NCBI RefSeq assembly: GCF_014200495.1 | Contig: NZ_JACHBY010000019.1 | Location: 1 to 10,561 of the forward strand | DNA: 10,561 bases | From: Mucilaginibacter geliditolerans | Lineage (GTDB): Bacteria > Bacteroidota > Bacteroidia > Sphingobacteriales > Sphingobacteriaceae | Reading direction: 5' to 3' | Shown: positions 1 to 6,119 of the stretch, piece after piece | Position numbering within the stretch: position 1 is the stretch's first letter | Layout of the letters: each line of letters opens with the position of its first letter | Notes under the pieces: generated by a model | What the model was told of the DNA's origin: nothing | Databases searched by the model: none | What the model saw: only the letters and a program-made list of their open reading frames with translations | Made by a program: the position numbers and the translations under genes

Positions 1-454
1 TTCACGCTTTTTTCGCTGTTCGGTACTTCGTACCTCACATCACACAAAAAGCTAAACCGGCATTCCCGCCTGCGCTGGCCCGCCCTTGTTGTCAGCCCAA
101 TGCTTTTTTGATCACGTTTCAATTAAGCTTCTTTTTCCCCGTCAGTAGAACAGCTTCGGACGAAAGCAGGCAAAACGATGGTGGCCTTGTGCGTGGCAGG
201 GCATAGCAGATTTTTACAGAAGCGCAGGCAATGTGCGTAGCGACAGCAGGGTAAAAATATAGCAGCCCAGGTTTTGTATGATTTGCAGGGAAAAGGCCAA
301 GAGCGCAAAGAAGCATTTCGACTGACTTGATTTTTTGTTTCTTTTGTATCAAGACAAAAGAAATAGGGCTCCGCGCCTATGAGCGGCTTCACGCGATATT
401 CACGTTTGTATGTTCGCTCTGATTGCTTCGTTCCTACAATGATGCGCAGTGAGA
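1..454. repeat. Non-coding mosaic of dispersed intergenic repeat sequence
   Basis: No credible gene is seen in this 454-base stretch. Minus-strand open frames run through it, but their products are rich in Cys, Arg and Ser, lack any fold-like pattern and read through palindromic DNA. The stretch holds a short hairpin at 22-34 (GGTAC-TTC-GTACC), a crossing inverted repeat at 326-363, and at 421-442 a half-copy of the family seen complete at 2210-2289 (GATTGCTTCGTTCCTACAATGA against the usual ...CCTCGCAATGA; both are partly shown). Conceptual translation of the minus strand gives the FCLDTKETKNQ string that I remember from many spurious Bacteroidota ORFs. I infer a cluster of dispersed repeats or a decayed mobile sequence; this memory-based point needs a genome self-comparison. 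Confidence 0.5.
326..363. repeat. Crossing inverted repeat (possible pseudoknot or alternating hairpins)
   Basis: Arms TTTCTTTTGT (338-347) and ACAAAAGAAA (354-363) are perfect 10-bp complements. The six-base loop between them, ATCAAG (348-353), is the exact complement of CTTGAT at 326-331 outside the stem. The loop could therefore pair outside its own hairpin. The arrangement is directly visible; an RNA or DNA structural role is inference. Confidence 0.7.
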
Positions 455-2125
455 TCACTTCCCATTCACCACAACCACCTCCATCCCAATCAACTCCTTA
501 CCCCTCGTCCTCACATTCAAAAACTTAGGCTTTAGCCGACTTACCCAATAAGTTTTAAGACTATCAACCACATGCACACGCCATCCTTTAGCAACAAGGC
601 CATTTACAATATCAGTTTTTGCGTAAAGCAGGAAAGTATTTACCGGTGGTGTTTTTATGGTGTCCGGGTTAATGGCAGCTAATGGCTGATTCAGATAAAA
701 TTCCATAGGCCAGTTACTATCATCACATTGTACTACCGGGTAATTTTGCGGGTTATGCTTGTTTAGCCACCGGGCCGCCTCACTGCCGGCCTGGTATTTC
801 ATAAGCGAAGGATAAAACGCCAGGTTAATGTACAGATTTACAACAACGGCCGCCAAAACGGTACGCATAATTACTTTTTGCATAGTAATATTGCCAACCC
901 TGCCCGGTAAAAATATCAGCAATAAAAAAGCAATACCTATCAACGTAACAACGGGCCATGTAAAGCAATCCGGCACAAAAAAGTATTGCAGGGCGCAAAT
1001 TACCAGCAACATCAATACCATAACTATTACCTGCGTAATACGGATAGTCTTTATACTTTTCACACCCGCTACACTATACAGGTATTGCGCTGTAATTATA
1101 GCGAAGAAAGGAAACACGATATTCATATAATACGGCAGCTGGAACTTTGATGCCGAGAACAACAGGAAAGTTAACAAAGCGCCGCTGATACAATACCATT
1201 CCTGCCCCTGCACATTCTTTACCCCAGTTTTAATGAACCGGAATATCGACACAAAAAACAACAACGACCACGGCAAAAAGGCCCACAGCGTAGTATGCAC
1301 AAAAAAGAAAGGGTCGCCGCCGCCTTTGATCGGGCCAGTATTAAAGAAACGCCCAAACTGACTATCCCAGAAAAAAAACTTAATCCCTGAAACACCTTTT
1401 TGCCCAAAAATTACTTTTTCGGGATGAATATCAAACTGCCGGTATAAACAGTAGAGTTCAGGGATAATGAATATTAGCACCAGTACAATAGCTATCAACC
1501 AGCGCCAGGCAAAAAGCTGTTTCCATTGTTTGGTGATGATAAACTGCCCTACAATAGCCCCGCCAATAGGTACAATGGCAAACATGCCCTTGGTCATGAT
1601 AGCGCTGGCGGTAAACAAGCTGCCAAATAGCAGTTGCCAAAAGCTATTACGGGTATAAGCCTTATAAAAATGATAAACCGAAGCGATGATGAGTCCGGTT
1701 AAATAAGGCTCGGCACGCACATCGTTATTGGAGATGATGATATGTTCAGCTGTAAGCAATATTAAAACCGACCACAGGGCCACTTGCTCGTTATACAGAT
1801 CCTTTGCAAAGCGATAGGTATATACTGCACCCATCAGCAAAAACAAAATACCCGGCAGCTTATAGGCCCAGGTTGATATACCAAAAACATTAAAAAACAA
1901 GGCAGTAACCCAAAACGGAAAGTGAGGCTTATCCAGCCAATCCTTACCGCTTACAATAATATCAGCGTAATTATGGTGCAGCACCATGGTTTTGGCAATG
2001 GTAGCATAAAGGGTAGCATCAGGAGCTATTAGTGTTACAAACAAGCCGCTAAAATTTACCGCGACAGCCATCGCGATAAAAAAACAAAGCCACTTTAACT
2101 GATTCGCCGGAACTGTTTCGCCCAT
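455..2125 (-). CDS. GT39 / ArnT-like polyprenyl-phosphate-sugar glycosyltransferase, copy 1
   Basis: A 556-residue integral membrane protein with about a dozen hydrophobic segments, of the PMT_2/ArnT superfamily (glycosyltransferase family 39). Such enzymes move a sugar from an undecaprenyl- or dolichyl-phosphate carrier to lipid A, a protein or another envelope acceptor at the outer face of the inner membrane. After the first helix (about 11-33) comes the acidic first loop PDATLYATIAK (35-45), where Asp36 is the likely catalytic acid by family analogy. WLDKPHFPFW (63-72) matches the family's DKPP-type motif, and NNDVRAEPYL (133-142) follows. A conserved loop, FFWDSQFGRF (251-260), is shared with the paralogue at 8085-9734. 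The soluble C-terminal part (about 440-556) is poorly conserved. The ATG lies 23 bases from a TATATTTG box. Donor and acceptor cannot be told from sequence; no polymyxin-resistance (arn) genes are nearby. Family assignment is firm, substrate unknown. Confidence 0.88.
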   Translation of the reverse strand: MGETVPANQLKWLCFFIAMAVAVNFSGLFVTLIAPDATLYATIAKTMVLHHNYADIIVSGKDWLDKPHFPFWVTALFFNVFGISTWAYKLPGILFLLMGAVYTYRFAKDLYNEQVALWSVLILLTAEHIIISNNDVRAEPYLTGLIIASVYHFYKAYTRNSFWQLLFGSLFTASAIMTKGMFAIVPIGGAIVGQFIITKQWKQLFAWRWLIAIVLVLIFIIPELYCLYRQFDIHPEKVIFGQKGVSGIKFFFWDSQFGRFFNTGPIKGGGDPFFFVHTTLWAFLPWSLLFFVSIFRFIKTGVKNVQGQEWYCISGALLTFLLFSASKFQLPYYMNIVFPFFAIITAQYLYSVAGVKSIKTIRITQVIVMVLMLLVICALQYFFVPDCFTWPVVTLIGIAFLLLIFLPGRVGNITMQKVIMRTVLAAVVVNLYINLAFYPSLMKYQAGSEAARWLNKHNPQNYPVVQCDDSNWPMEFYLNQPLAAINPDTIKTPPVNTFLLYAKTDIVNGLVAKGWRVHVVDSLKTYWVSRLKPKFLNVRTRGKELIGMEVVVVNGK

Positions 2126-2148
2126 ATAATTTGCCCCTGAGGTGGTGT

Positions 2149-2156
2149 CAAATATA
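2149..2156 (-). promoter_or_regulatory. Candidate -7 box for the first GT39 gene
   Basis: Read on the minus strand this is TATATTTG, an exact match to the Bacteroidota -7 consensus TAnnTTTG, with about 23 bases to the ATG. No TTTG or TTG box is seen at the usual distance upstream, so the match is to half of the promoter only. Confidence 0.4.
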
Positions 2157-2209
2157 ATGAGTTTTTGGTGGATGGGGATTTGGTAATTAAGCTTAAAATA
2201 ATTCTATGC

Positions 2210-2289
2210 CATTGCGAGCGATAGCGTGGCAACCTCGTCGCTTGCTTATTGAACGCGACGAGGTTGCTTCGTCGTTCCTCCTCGCAATG
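2210..2289. repeat. REP-like intergenic palindrome (CATTGCGAG family)
   Basis: Outer arms CATTGCGAG (2210-2218) and CTCGCAATG (2281-2289) and inner arms GCAACCTCGTCG (2229-2240) and CGACGAGGTTGC (2256-2267) are perfect complements, enclosing a 15-base loop with an asymmetric internal bulge. The element lies between the divergent GT39 gene and the gene at 2384. Sequences of the form CATTGCGAGGAACGAAGCAATC are, from memory, dispersed in many copies in Sphingobacteriaceae genomes. A partial relative lies at 421-442. Confidence 0.8.
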
Positions 2290-2383
2290 ACATGTGCTAT
2301 TTGATTGAAAAAATAATACTCAATCACGTAAACATTTTAGCCGCTTATTGTTTTACTACATACACTTAAACATTGCAAAGATT

Positions 2384-2890
2384 ATGAAATACGCTTTTGT
2401 TTTAGGCACAAGTGCCTATATCGTTCCGCATGGTGTTATCAGTTATGCCAATCATGAAACCTCAAATCCGATCATAAAGATCAATTCCATTTATCACGAC
2501 AATGATCCTGATTCTTTTTTAAGCGTTGATCTGGATATTAAAGACATGCACGGGAATGGCATTATTGTACATAATAACACGGCCTTGGGTACAGGGGTTA
2601 AAATTTTGACGGAACAAAACAGCGTAAAGGTTTTTGGCGCAGATGGCCATGTGATTATCCACGTGCACCAGATTGATGATGAAACCGCCATGAGCCTGCA
2701 ACTTAATATTACCGCCGAGCTTGAACGAAATGCACCAATTGCAGTAATACGCATATTTGGCGATTTCATGACCCACGACCTGCGCATTTCAGCTGAAAAC
2801 GAGAAACTTTTTATTAATGATGACGGCTATGCCACCTCAGCACTGGCAGGTAATGACCTGCGGTTTACAACGGCAGGTGTAGTATTGTAA
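2384..2890 (+). CDS. Hypothetical beta-rich protein, 168 residues
   Basis: I do not recognise a named family. The frame opens at a TTG at 2348, but the ATG at 2384 is preferred because the intervening codons look like AT-rich leader. The product is soluble, with alternating hydrophobic residues suggesting a mostly beta fold. It is rich in His and Asp (IYHDNDPDS, IIHVHQIDDE) in its first two thirds. The end, with LFINDDGYATSALAGNDLRF followed by a short hydrophobic tail, resembles small lineage-restricted Sphingobacteriaceae hypothetical proteins as I remember them. No signal peptide or membrane helix is convincing. It is the only plus-strand gene in the first 8 kb and stands alone: a REP-like hairpin precedes it and a CCCCTC-ended palindrome follows it. 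Regular codon structure over the full length supports a real gene; function unknown. Confidence 0.75.
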   Translation: MKYAFVLGTSAYIVPHGVISYANHETSNPIIKINSIYHDNDPDSFLSVDLDIKDMHGNGIIVHNNTALGTGVKILTEQNSVKVFGADGHVIIHVHQIDDETAMSLQLNITAELERNAPIAVIRIFGDFMTHDLRISAENEKLFINDDGYATSALAGNDLRFTTAGVVL

Positions 2891-2927
2891 GACATTCCTT
2901 TACAAATATTCTCACCGCCAGGTAAAT

Positions 2928-3035
2928 CCCCCTCCTTGGGGAGGGGTGTGGTCGGCTGTGACGTGGCAGGGAGTGGTTTATACGCCAGATTTAGCAAAGT
3001 TCAAGAAACCCCTCCCTGCCCCTCCCATGGGAGGG
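2928..3035. repeat. CCCCTC-ended palindromic intergenic element, copy 1
   Basis: Each end folds into its own small hairpin: CCCCTCC-TTGG-GGAGGGG at 2929-2946 and the perfect 16-bp palindrome CCCTCCCATGGGAGGG at 3020-3035. The two ends are also roughly complementary to each other, giving an inverted-repeat element of about 108 bp between the stop of the 168-residue gene and the convergent DUF1624 gene. A relative lies at 10354-10441. It is non-coding and looks like a dispersed MITE- or REP-like unit. Confidence 0.65.
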
Positions 3036-3078
3036 AATCGCGCAGGCCCGGGCTTTTTATTTTATTTTTTCTCCCCGA

Positions 3079-3096
3079 GTCGGTGCCCCCACCGAC
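3079..3096. repeat. Short hairpin at the 3' end of the DUF1624 gene
   Basis: GTCGGTG-CCCC-CACCGAC is a perfect 7-bp stem with a 4-base loop, starting four bases past the minus-strand TAG stop. On the minus strand it is followed by GAGAAAAAA rather than a T-run, so it is not a standard intrinsic terminator in that direction; the T-rich tract lies on the plus strand before it. It may stabilise the transcript end or be another dispersed repeat. Confidence 0.5.
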
Positions 3097-3099
3097 GAC

Positions 3100-4296
3100 C
3101 TACAAATAACTCAACCACCATTGATGATGCGTTCTCTTGTAATTGCTGAACCATTTACATGGAAAATACAATATACCTATAACCACCAGCCAAACCAGGT
3201 AAACTACCCATAACGGAAACCCGAAGGAAAGCGGTTTAAACAGGAAAGTTTGATTTGGCGTAACGATCTGACTGCTGTTATACCCCATGGCAAAAAACAG
3301 GATGATATTGATGAGCCTGATCAGGTAAAAATGCAGCACATAGTAAAAGAAAGGCACATTGCCATATACTATTAAAAAGGATGTAAATTTATTAAGGGGC
3401 TTTTCGGTTAGTGAAAGGATTACGAGGGCTGTGCCAACCGTCATACATGAATACAATAACGAAGGCGGGTATTTGCTTACGTTGAAGAACGAAATTATGG
3501 TGTGCACCGTATTGCGCTGTACCTCCCATGGCGCGGGGTCGCCATATTTGTTGATCAACCTTAAAACAACAAAAACGGTTAATGTTGCCAGGCCTGTATA
3601 CAGCAATATCTTTCTTCTTTTCTGCGGATCATATTCGGGCCGGTAAAGCGATCCGAAGCAATAGCCCAACAACATTACACCCGTCCACGGGATAACGGCA
3701 TACAGGTCAAATATAAAATGATTGCTGTTTATGGTGAACAGACCGCCGAACGCGGTAAGGAAAAGCTTTAAGAAATCAGCCTCTATTATGGATTTAGGCG
3801 CTTGTACATAATCCAATATATCGTGCCCGAAAAAGATGAGCACGCCGATAACCGCTATCCACTTTAAAGGCAAACGTACCAATAAACCCAGTATGATCAT
3901 GCTAAAGCCGATGGCCCAAAGCACTTGTAATACCAATACGTTATAAAATGGATTAAGGGTTAAAGCAAAGGTGATGAGTACAAGTTCTACCACAATAAGC
4001 CAGATCCCTCGTTTAACCAGGAAACCGCTCAATTCGCTTTTGGTACGCCGTGTGCCGGCGAGATAGGCCGATACGCCGCTCAGGAAAACAAAGGTTGGCG
4101 CGCAAAAATGGGTGATCCACCGGGTGAAGAACAATATGGGCGTAGTAGTAGCCATATTGGTTGGATCAGCGAGTGGCCCGCTGTAATAAATAAAATCCCG
4201 GATATGATCGATAGCCATAATCAGCATGATCATACCCCGCAAGGTATCAATTGAATTTATGCGTTGTTTTAATGGTGGAGAGTCAGTATTGGTCAT
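3100..4296 (-). CDS. DUF1624 / YeiB-like polytopic membrane protein, acyltransferase-related
   Basis: A 398-residue protein with about ten hydrophobic segments. The N-terminus has RINSIDTLRG (12-21), then MAIDHIRDF (27-35), the signature of the DUF1624/heparan-alpha-glucosaminide N-acetyltransferase-like superfamily; His31 and Asp34 fall in the conserved DHxRD position. THFCAPTFVFLSG (62-74) is the next conserved block. Relatives carry acyl groups across a membrane or modify glycans, but most bacterial members are uncharacterised, so an acyl-transfer role is inference. The gene is monocistronic: 148 bases separate it from the 73-residue gene upstream, and no gene follows on its strand for almost 1 kb. 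Length and start (first ATG, with basic residues before helix 1) are normal for the family. A CCGGTTT-GTTACAA motif 64 bases upstream recurs before the DUF2911 gene. Confidence 0.85.
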   Translation of the reverse strand: MTNTDSPPLKQRINSIDTLRGMIMLIMAIDHIRDFIYYSGPLADPTNMATTTPILFFTRWITHFCAPTFVFLSGVSAYLAGTRRTKSELSGFLVKRGIWLIVVELVLITFALTLNPFYNVLVLQVLWAIGFSMIILGLLVRLPLKWIAVIGVLIFFGHDILDYVQAPKSIIEADFLKLFLTAFGGLFTINSNHFIFDLYAVIPWTGVMLLGYCFGSLYRPEYDPQKRRKILLYTGLATLTVFVVLRLINKYGDPAPWEVQRNTVHTIISFFNVSKYPPSLLYSCMTVGTALVILSLTEKPLNKFTSFLIVYGNVPFFYYVLHFYLIRLINIILFFAMGYNSSQIVTPNQTFLFKPLSFGFPLWVVYLVWLVVIGILYFPCKWFSNYKRTHHQWWLSYL

Positions 4297-4360
4297 GTAC
4301 CGGCAGGTTTAAATTTATACCACAATATAAGAAATATCGAGTATAAGATAAAAGCTTATG

Positions 4361-4374
4361 CCGGTTTGTTACAA
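4361..4374 (-). promoter_or_regulatory. Repeated upstream motif, copy A (before DUF1624)
   Basis: The plus-strand text CCGGTTTGTTACAA lies 64 bases before the DUF1624 ATG. It matches CCGGTTTTGTTACAA at 7881-7895, 75 bases before the DUF2911 ATG, with one base inserted, in the same orientation relative to each gene. It could be a regulator or sigma-factor site; chance is not excluded. Confidence 0.3.
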
Positions 4375-4444
4375 TTTACAATTGAAAAAATACAAATTGT
4401 TTTTACCAACAAACAACTGGACCACAACAGAATACTAAACAACA

Positions 4445-4666
4445 TCAGTATTCCAGCTCCCGGCAATCAAACCCAACGGATTGCAGTAATGACTCCACTT
4501 TACGCGGACTCAAATTATTGGCAACCACCCTTAATATGTGATCGCAATCTTCCAGGTCGAAATTCCATTGCGCAATAGCCGGTACGGCAGTTAATAAGGG
4601 TTGTACCTTATCAACTGCCTTGCGGTTATAAACACTCGTTACAAATACCATTACATCCATAATCAT
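4445..4666 (-). CDS. Small protein with HMA/ferredoxin-like pattern, 73 residues
   Basis: Third gene of a cassette with the ECF sigma factor, starting 20 bases after the stop of the membrane-protein gene. The predicted order is strand (4-11), helix (15-27), strand (31-37), strand (43-48), helix (53-64), strand (66-71), which is the beta-alpha-beta-beta-alpha-beta pattern of heavy-metal-associated (HMA) domains. The CxxC metal site is absent; only Cys41 and Cys68 remain, far apart. WNFDLEDCDHILRV (34-47) is the most distinctive block and recalls small Bacteroidota hypothetical proteins. The start may be the first ATG (MIMDV) or the third codon (MDVMV); the latter matches the usual short N-terminus of such domains. 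No signal peptide. Role unknown; a regulatory or protein-binding role beside the sigma factor is a guess. Confidence 0.75.
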   Translation of the reverse strand: MIMDVMVFVTSVYNRKAVDKVQPLLTAVPAIAQWNFDLEDCDHILRVVANNLSPRKVESLLQSVGFDCRELEY

Positions 4667-4686
4667 GTGTTAATTAATTTTAATTG

Positions 4687-5091
4687 TTATTCGGTTGGTT
4701 TAGGGGCTTCTTCGGTAGTGGTATAATTATCCCAATCGGCAAATCTTCTGCCGCGCGGGCCACCAAAGCCACCGCAACGCTCGTTCCATTTTTGTTTGAA
4801 TTTTTCCTTTTGTTCGGGAGTCATATGCTTAAAGTGCTCTTCCATACGGTGGCGCATCCATGGGGCACCGCCGCCAAAGCCACCACGATGGCCGCCTTTA
4901 CCAAAGCCAAACAGAATTTTGCATAGGATGAATAATCCCGCCGCCTGCCAGAAAGTGATCACCCCAAGGTGAAAAATAACAGGCATCAGGTTATTCCATA
5001 ACAGCATTACCACAAAACTTGCCAGCGTGAGGAAAGCCGCTACTGCCAGCGGTATAAATATAAATCGTCCTCTAAAAAATATTCTTTTCAT
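4687..5091 (-). CDS. Two-helix membrane protein with Gly/Arg-rich and MTPEQ tail, 134 residues
   Basis: Not a named family that I recognise. Two hydrophobic helices (about 10-32 and 38-61) follow a basic N-terminus, so both ends probably face the cytoplasm. Then comes a Gly-rich segment with GKGGHRGGFGGG (64-75), a charged helix with MTPEQKEKFKQKW (90-102) that resembles the LTxxQ motif of the Spy/CpxP family, and a second RG-rich patch (107-116) before an acidic end. The gene begins 12 bases after the sigma-factor stop with a purine-rich AAAGAAA before the ATG, so it is almost certainly co-transcribed. Position suggests that it regulates or is regulated by the sigma factor, as membrane anti-sigma factors do, but no FecR, RskA or zinc-finger (ZAS) domain is visible. 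Spy/CpxP proteins are periplasmic, whereas this tail should be cytoplasmic, so that similarity may be superficial. Confidence 0.8.
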   Translation of the reverse strand: MKRIFFRGRFIFIPLAVAAFLTLASFVVMLLWNNLMPVIFHLGVITFWQAAGLFILCKILFGFGKGGHRGGFGGGAPWMRHRMEEHFKHMTPEQKEKFKQKWNERCGGFGGPRGRRFADWDNYTTTEEAPKPTE

Positions 5092-5103
5092 TTTCTTTAA
5101 TTT

Positions 5104-5691
5104 TTAATATTGTGTAATCTCATCATACAATTGTTTAAGCCGCTTGCGCAGGTGCAGCACCGCATACCGCTTGCGCGATACCAAGGTTTGCACATTGTCG
5201 CCGGTAAGGTCGGCCATTTCAGCAAAGGACATATCTTCCAGCTCGTTCCATATAAAAACCTGGCGTTGTTTTTCGGGCAGTTCATCCAGTGCGAAGAATA
5301 GCTGCTCCCAAAAAAGGTTGCGCAGGTATTCTGTTTCGGGGGTTTTTGCCTCGGTTAATAGTATATCCTTAAAATCTGGTGTGTCGTCCTCATCAGCGTC
5401 GCTACTTACAACCATATCATCAAGCAAGGTCTCTGATTTTTTACGGTGCTTGTCGGTTATCTTGTTATTAGCAACTTTATACAGCCATGCACCGGTTTGT
5501 TCAATCGGTTCCGAATTAATGACCGAACTAAACTGGTACCAAACATCCTGCAGAATGTCTTCAGCATCGGCATCGCTTTTTACGCGCCTGCGGATAAAGC
5601 CCAGCAAGTTCTTACCATACGATTTAATTGTTTGTATGATGTGGCTGTTCTTATCCTCGGGCATTACGGCTGTTACCAATGTATTGTGCAT
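5104..5691 (-). CDS. ECF-type RNA polymerase sigma factor
   Basis: A 195-residue sigma-70 family protein of the extracytoplasmic-function group; it directs RNA polymerase to a specific promoter set. Region 2 spans about 22-88, with DADAEDILQDVW (40-51) as core-binding signature and the WLYKVANNKITDKHRKK stretch (69-85) as the -10-reading helix. An acidic linker (90-120) follows. Region 4 spans about 128-187, with LPEKQRQVF (138-146) and a helix-turn-helix around MSFAEMADLTGDNVQTLVSR. Regions 1 and 3 are absent, as expected. It is first of three genes. The upstream space is only 36 bases to a perfect 28-bp hairpin. The start may be the first ATG or Met10 (5664); the latter would leave a short leader after the CGTCTTATC sequence upstream. 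No adjacent FecR/TonB receptor, so it is not the usual iron- or glycan-uptake type. Confidence 0.9.
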   Translation of the reverse strand: MHNTLVTAVMPEDKNSHIIQTIKSYGKNLLGFIRRRVKSDADAEDILQDVWYQFSSVINSEPIEQTGAWLYKVANNKITDKHRKKSETLLDDMVVSSDADEDDTPDFKDILLTEAKTPETEYLRNLFWEQLFFALDELPEKQRQVFIWNELEDMSFAEMADLTGDNVQTLVSRKRYAVLHLRKRLKQLYDEITQY

Positions 5692-5692
5692 T

Positions 5693-5705
5693 TAAAGATA
5701 AGACG
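5693..5705 (-). promoter_or_regulatory. Possible -10 region of the sigma-factor cassette
   Basis: On the minus strand this reads CGTCTTATCTTTA. CGTCTTA resembles the -10 of ECF-dependent, self-regulated promoters, and TATCTTTA is a 7/8 match to the housekeeping TAnnTTTG. Either would start transcription at or next to the first ATG, favouring translation from Met10. No clear upstream box is seen; that position overlaps or abuts the hairpin at 5728-5787. Confidence 0.25.
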
Positions 5706-5727
5706 ATTGTGAAATAAAAACATTTTA

Positions 5728-5787
5728 AATTATTTTGAATAAAAAAAGAGGCACAGTATTGTGCCTCTTTTTTTATTCAAAATAATT
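5728..5787 (-). terminator. Perfect 28-bp bidirectional hairpin terminator
   Basis: Positions 5728-5755 and 5760-5787 are perfect complements over 28 bp around a GTAT loop. The core is GAGGCACA-loop-TGTGCCTC flanked by A7 and T7, so both strands show a GC stem followed by a T-run. It lies 44 bases past the stop of the 66-residue gene and should end the DUF2911-DUF3810-66-residue transcript before it enters the sigma cassette. Confidence 0.9.
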
Positions 5788-5817
5788 AGTGATTAGCGGT
5801 TAGTGATTGGTTATTAG
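5786..5817. repeat. Degenerate TTAGTGATTRG short tandem repeat
   Basis: The sequence contains TTAGTGATTAG, GTTAGTGATTGG and TTATTAG in direct tandem order. A similar unit in opposite orientation lies at 7251-7273. Both are just downstream of minus-strand stop codons. Confidence 0.5.
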
Positions 5818-5831
5818 TTTGCCCTTACATT

Positions 5832-6032
5832 TTATTTAGTTGATGTAACATAATGCTTTTTTACCACCGCGGTTACTTTATGCCTGATATGGGTTGATAT
5901 ATTCTTCTCCCATACTATTTTATAGGAGCCATCCGCCCTTTGAAAAAGCGAGAAATAATCTCTCAGATCGCCGTTAATTTCACTGGGATTTTTTAAAGCT
6001 ATTTGCTGTATCTCTTTGTTAAACTCGTCCAT
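5832..6032 (-). CDS. Hypothetical protein, 66 residues
   Basis: A small soluble protein I do not recognise. The N-terminal part (1-14) is an amphipathic helix, residues 19-30 (INGDLRDYFSLF) a second helix or turn, then a strand-like GSYKIVWEK (35-43) and a basic C-terminal strand or helix (49-62, THIRHKVTAVVKK overall). No signal peptide, membrane helix or metal motif. It follows the DUF3810 gene by 78 bases on the same strand and ends before the hairpin terminator at 5728-5787, so it is probably the last gene of that transcript. Credibility rests on the position, ATG start, terminator and lack of a competing frame. Function unknown. Confidence 0.65.
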   Translation of the reverse strand: MDEFNKEIQQIALKNPSEINGDLRDYFSLFQRADGSYKIVWEKNISTHIRHKVTAVVKKHYVTSTK

Positions 6033-6093
6033 AATTCTATTTTTTGCTAAGCTAAAGATTTAATATAACATACAATCCGTCTGCTTAACATAA

Positions 6094-6119
6094 TGCAATG
6101 AACCAATGACCTAATGAAC
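6094..6119. repeat. Short tandem AATGAACC-type repeat overlapping a stop codon
   Basis: AATGCAATGAACCAATGACCTAATGAAC consists of near-identical 7-9 base units (beginning at about 6093) and covers the last codons and TAG stop of the DUF3810 gene (6111-6113). Expansion or contraction here would change the protein's C-terminus. Confidence 0.5.

Noticed and set aside
123..458. 111-codon open frame on the minus strand, with a nested 77-codon frame at 119-352
   Set aside because: It reads through the crossing inverted repeat and the half REP copy, has a Cys/Arg/Ser-rich composition with no fold pattern, and resembles spurious ORFs arising from Bacteroidota dispersed repeats.
2348..2383. TTG-initiated N-terminal extension of the 168-residue protein
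   Set aside because: A TTG start is less likely than the ATG at 2384, and the extra twelve codons are AT-rich leader-like sequence. The same reasoning was used for TTG at 10258 of the 87-residue gene.
2494..2787. 97- and 85-codon minus-strand frames within the 168-residue gene
   Set aside because: Both are antisense shadows in two frames at once with low-complexity products; the plus-strand gene has the better codon pattern.
3042..3071. GGCCCGGGC followed by a T-rich tract, as a terminator for the 168-residue gene
   Set aside because: The GC palindrome has no room for a loop, so only a two-base stem could form; the T-tract alone is not enough.
3075..3086. CCGAGTCGGTGC, matching the 3' hairpin of a type II-A tracrRNA
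   Set aside because: A short match explained by the local GTCGGTG...CACCGAC hairpin; there are no cas genes, no CRISPR repeats, and the downstream sequence is not a T-run.
5144..5695. 183-codon plus-strand open frame opposite the sigma gene
   Set aside because: It is the mirror of a well-supported ECF sigma factor; its product is a Ser/Arg-rich sequence with no recognisable domain.
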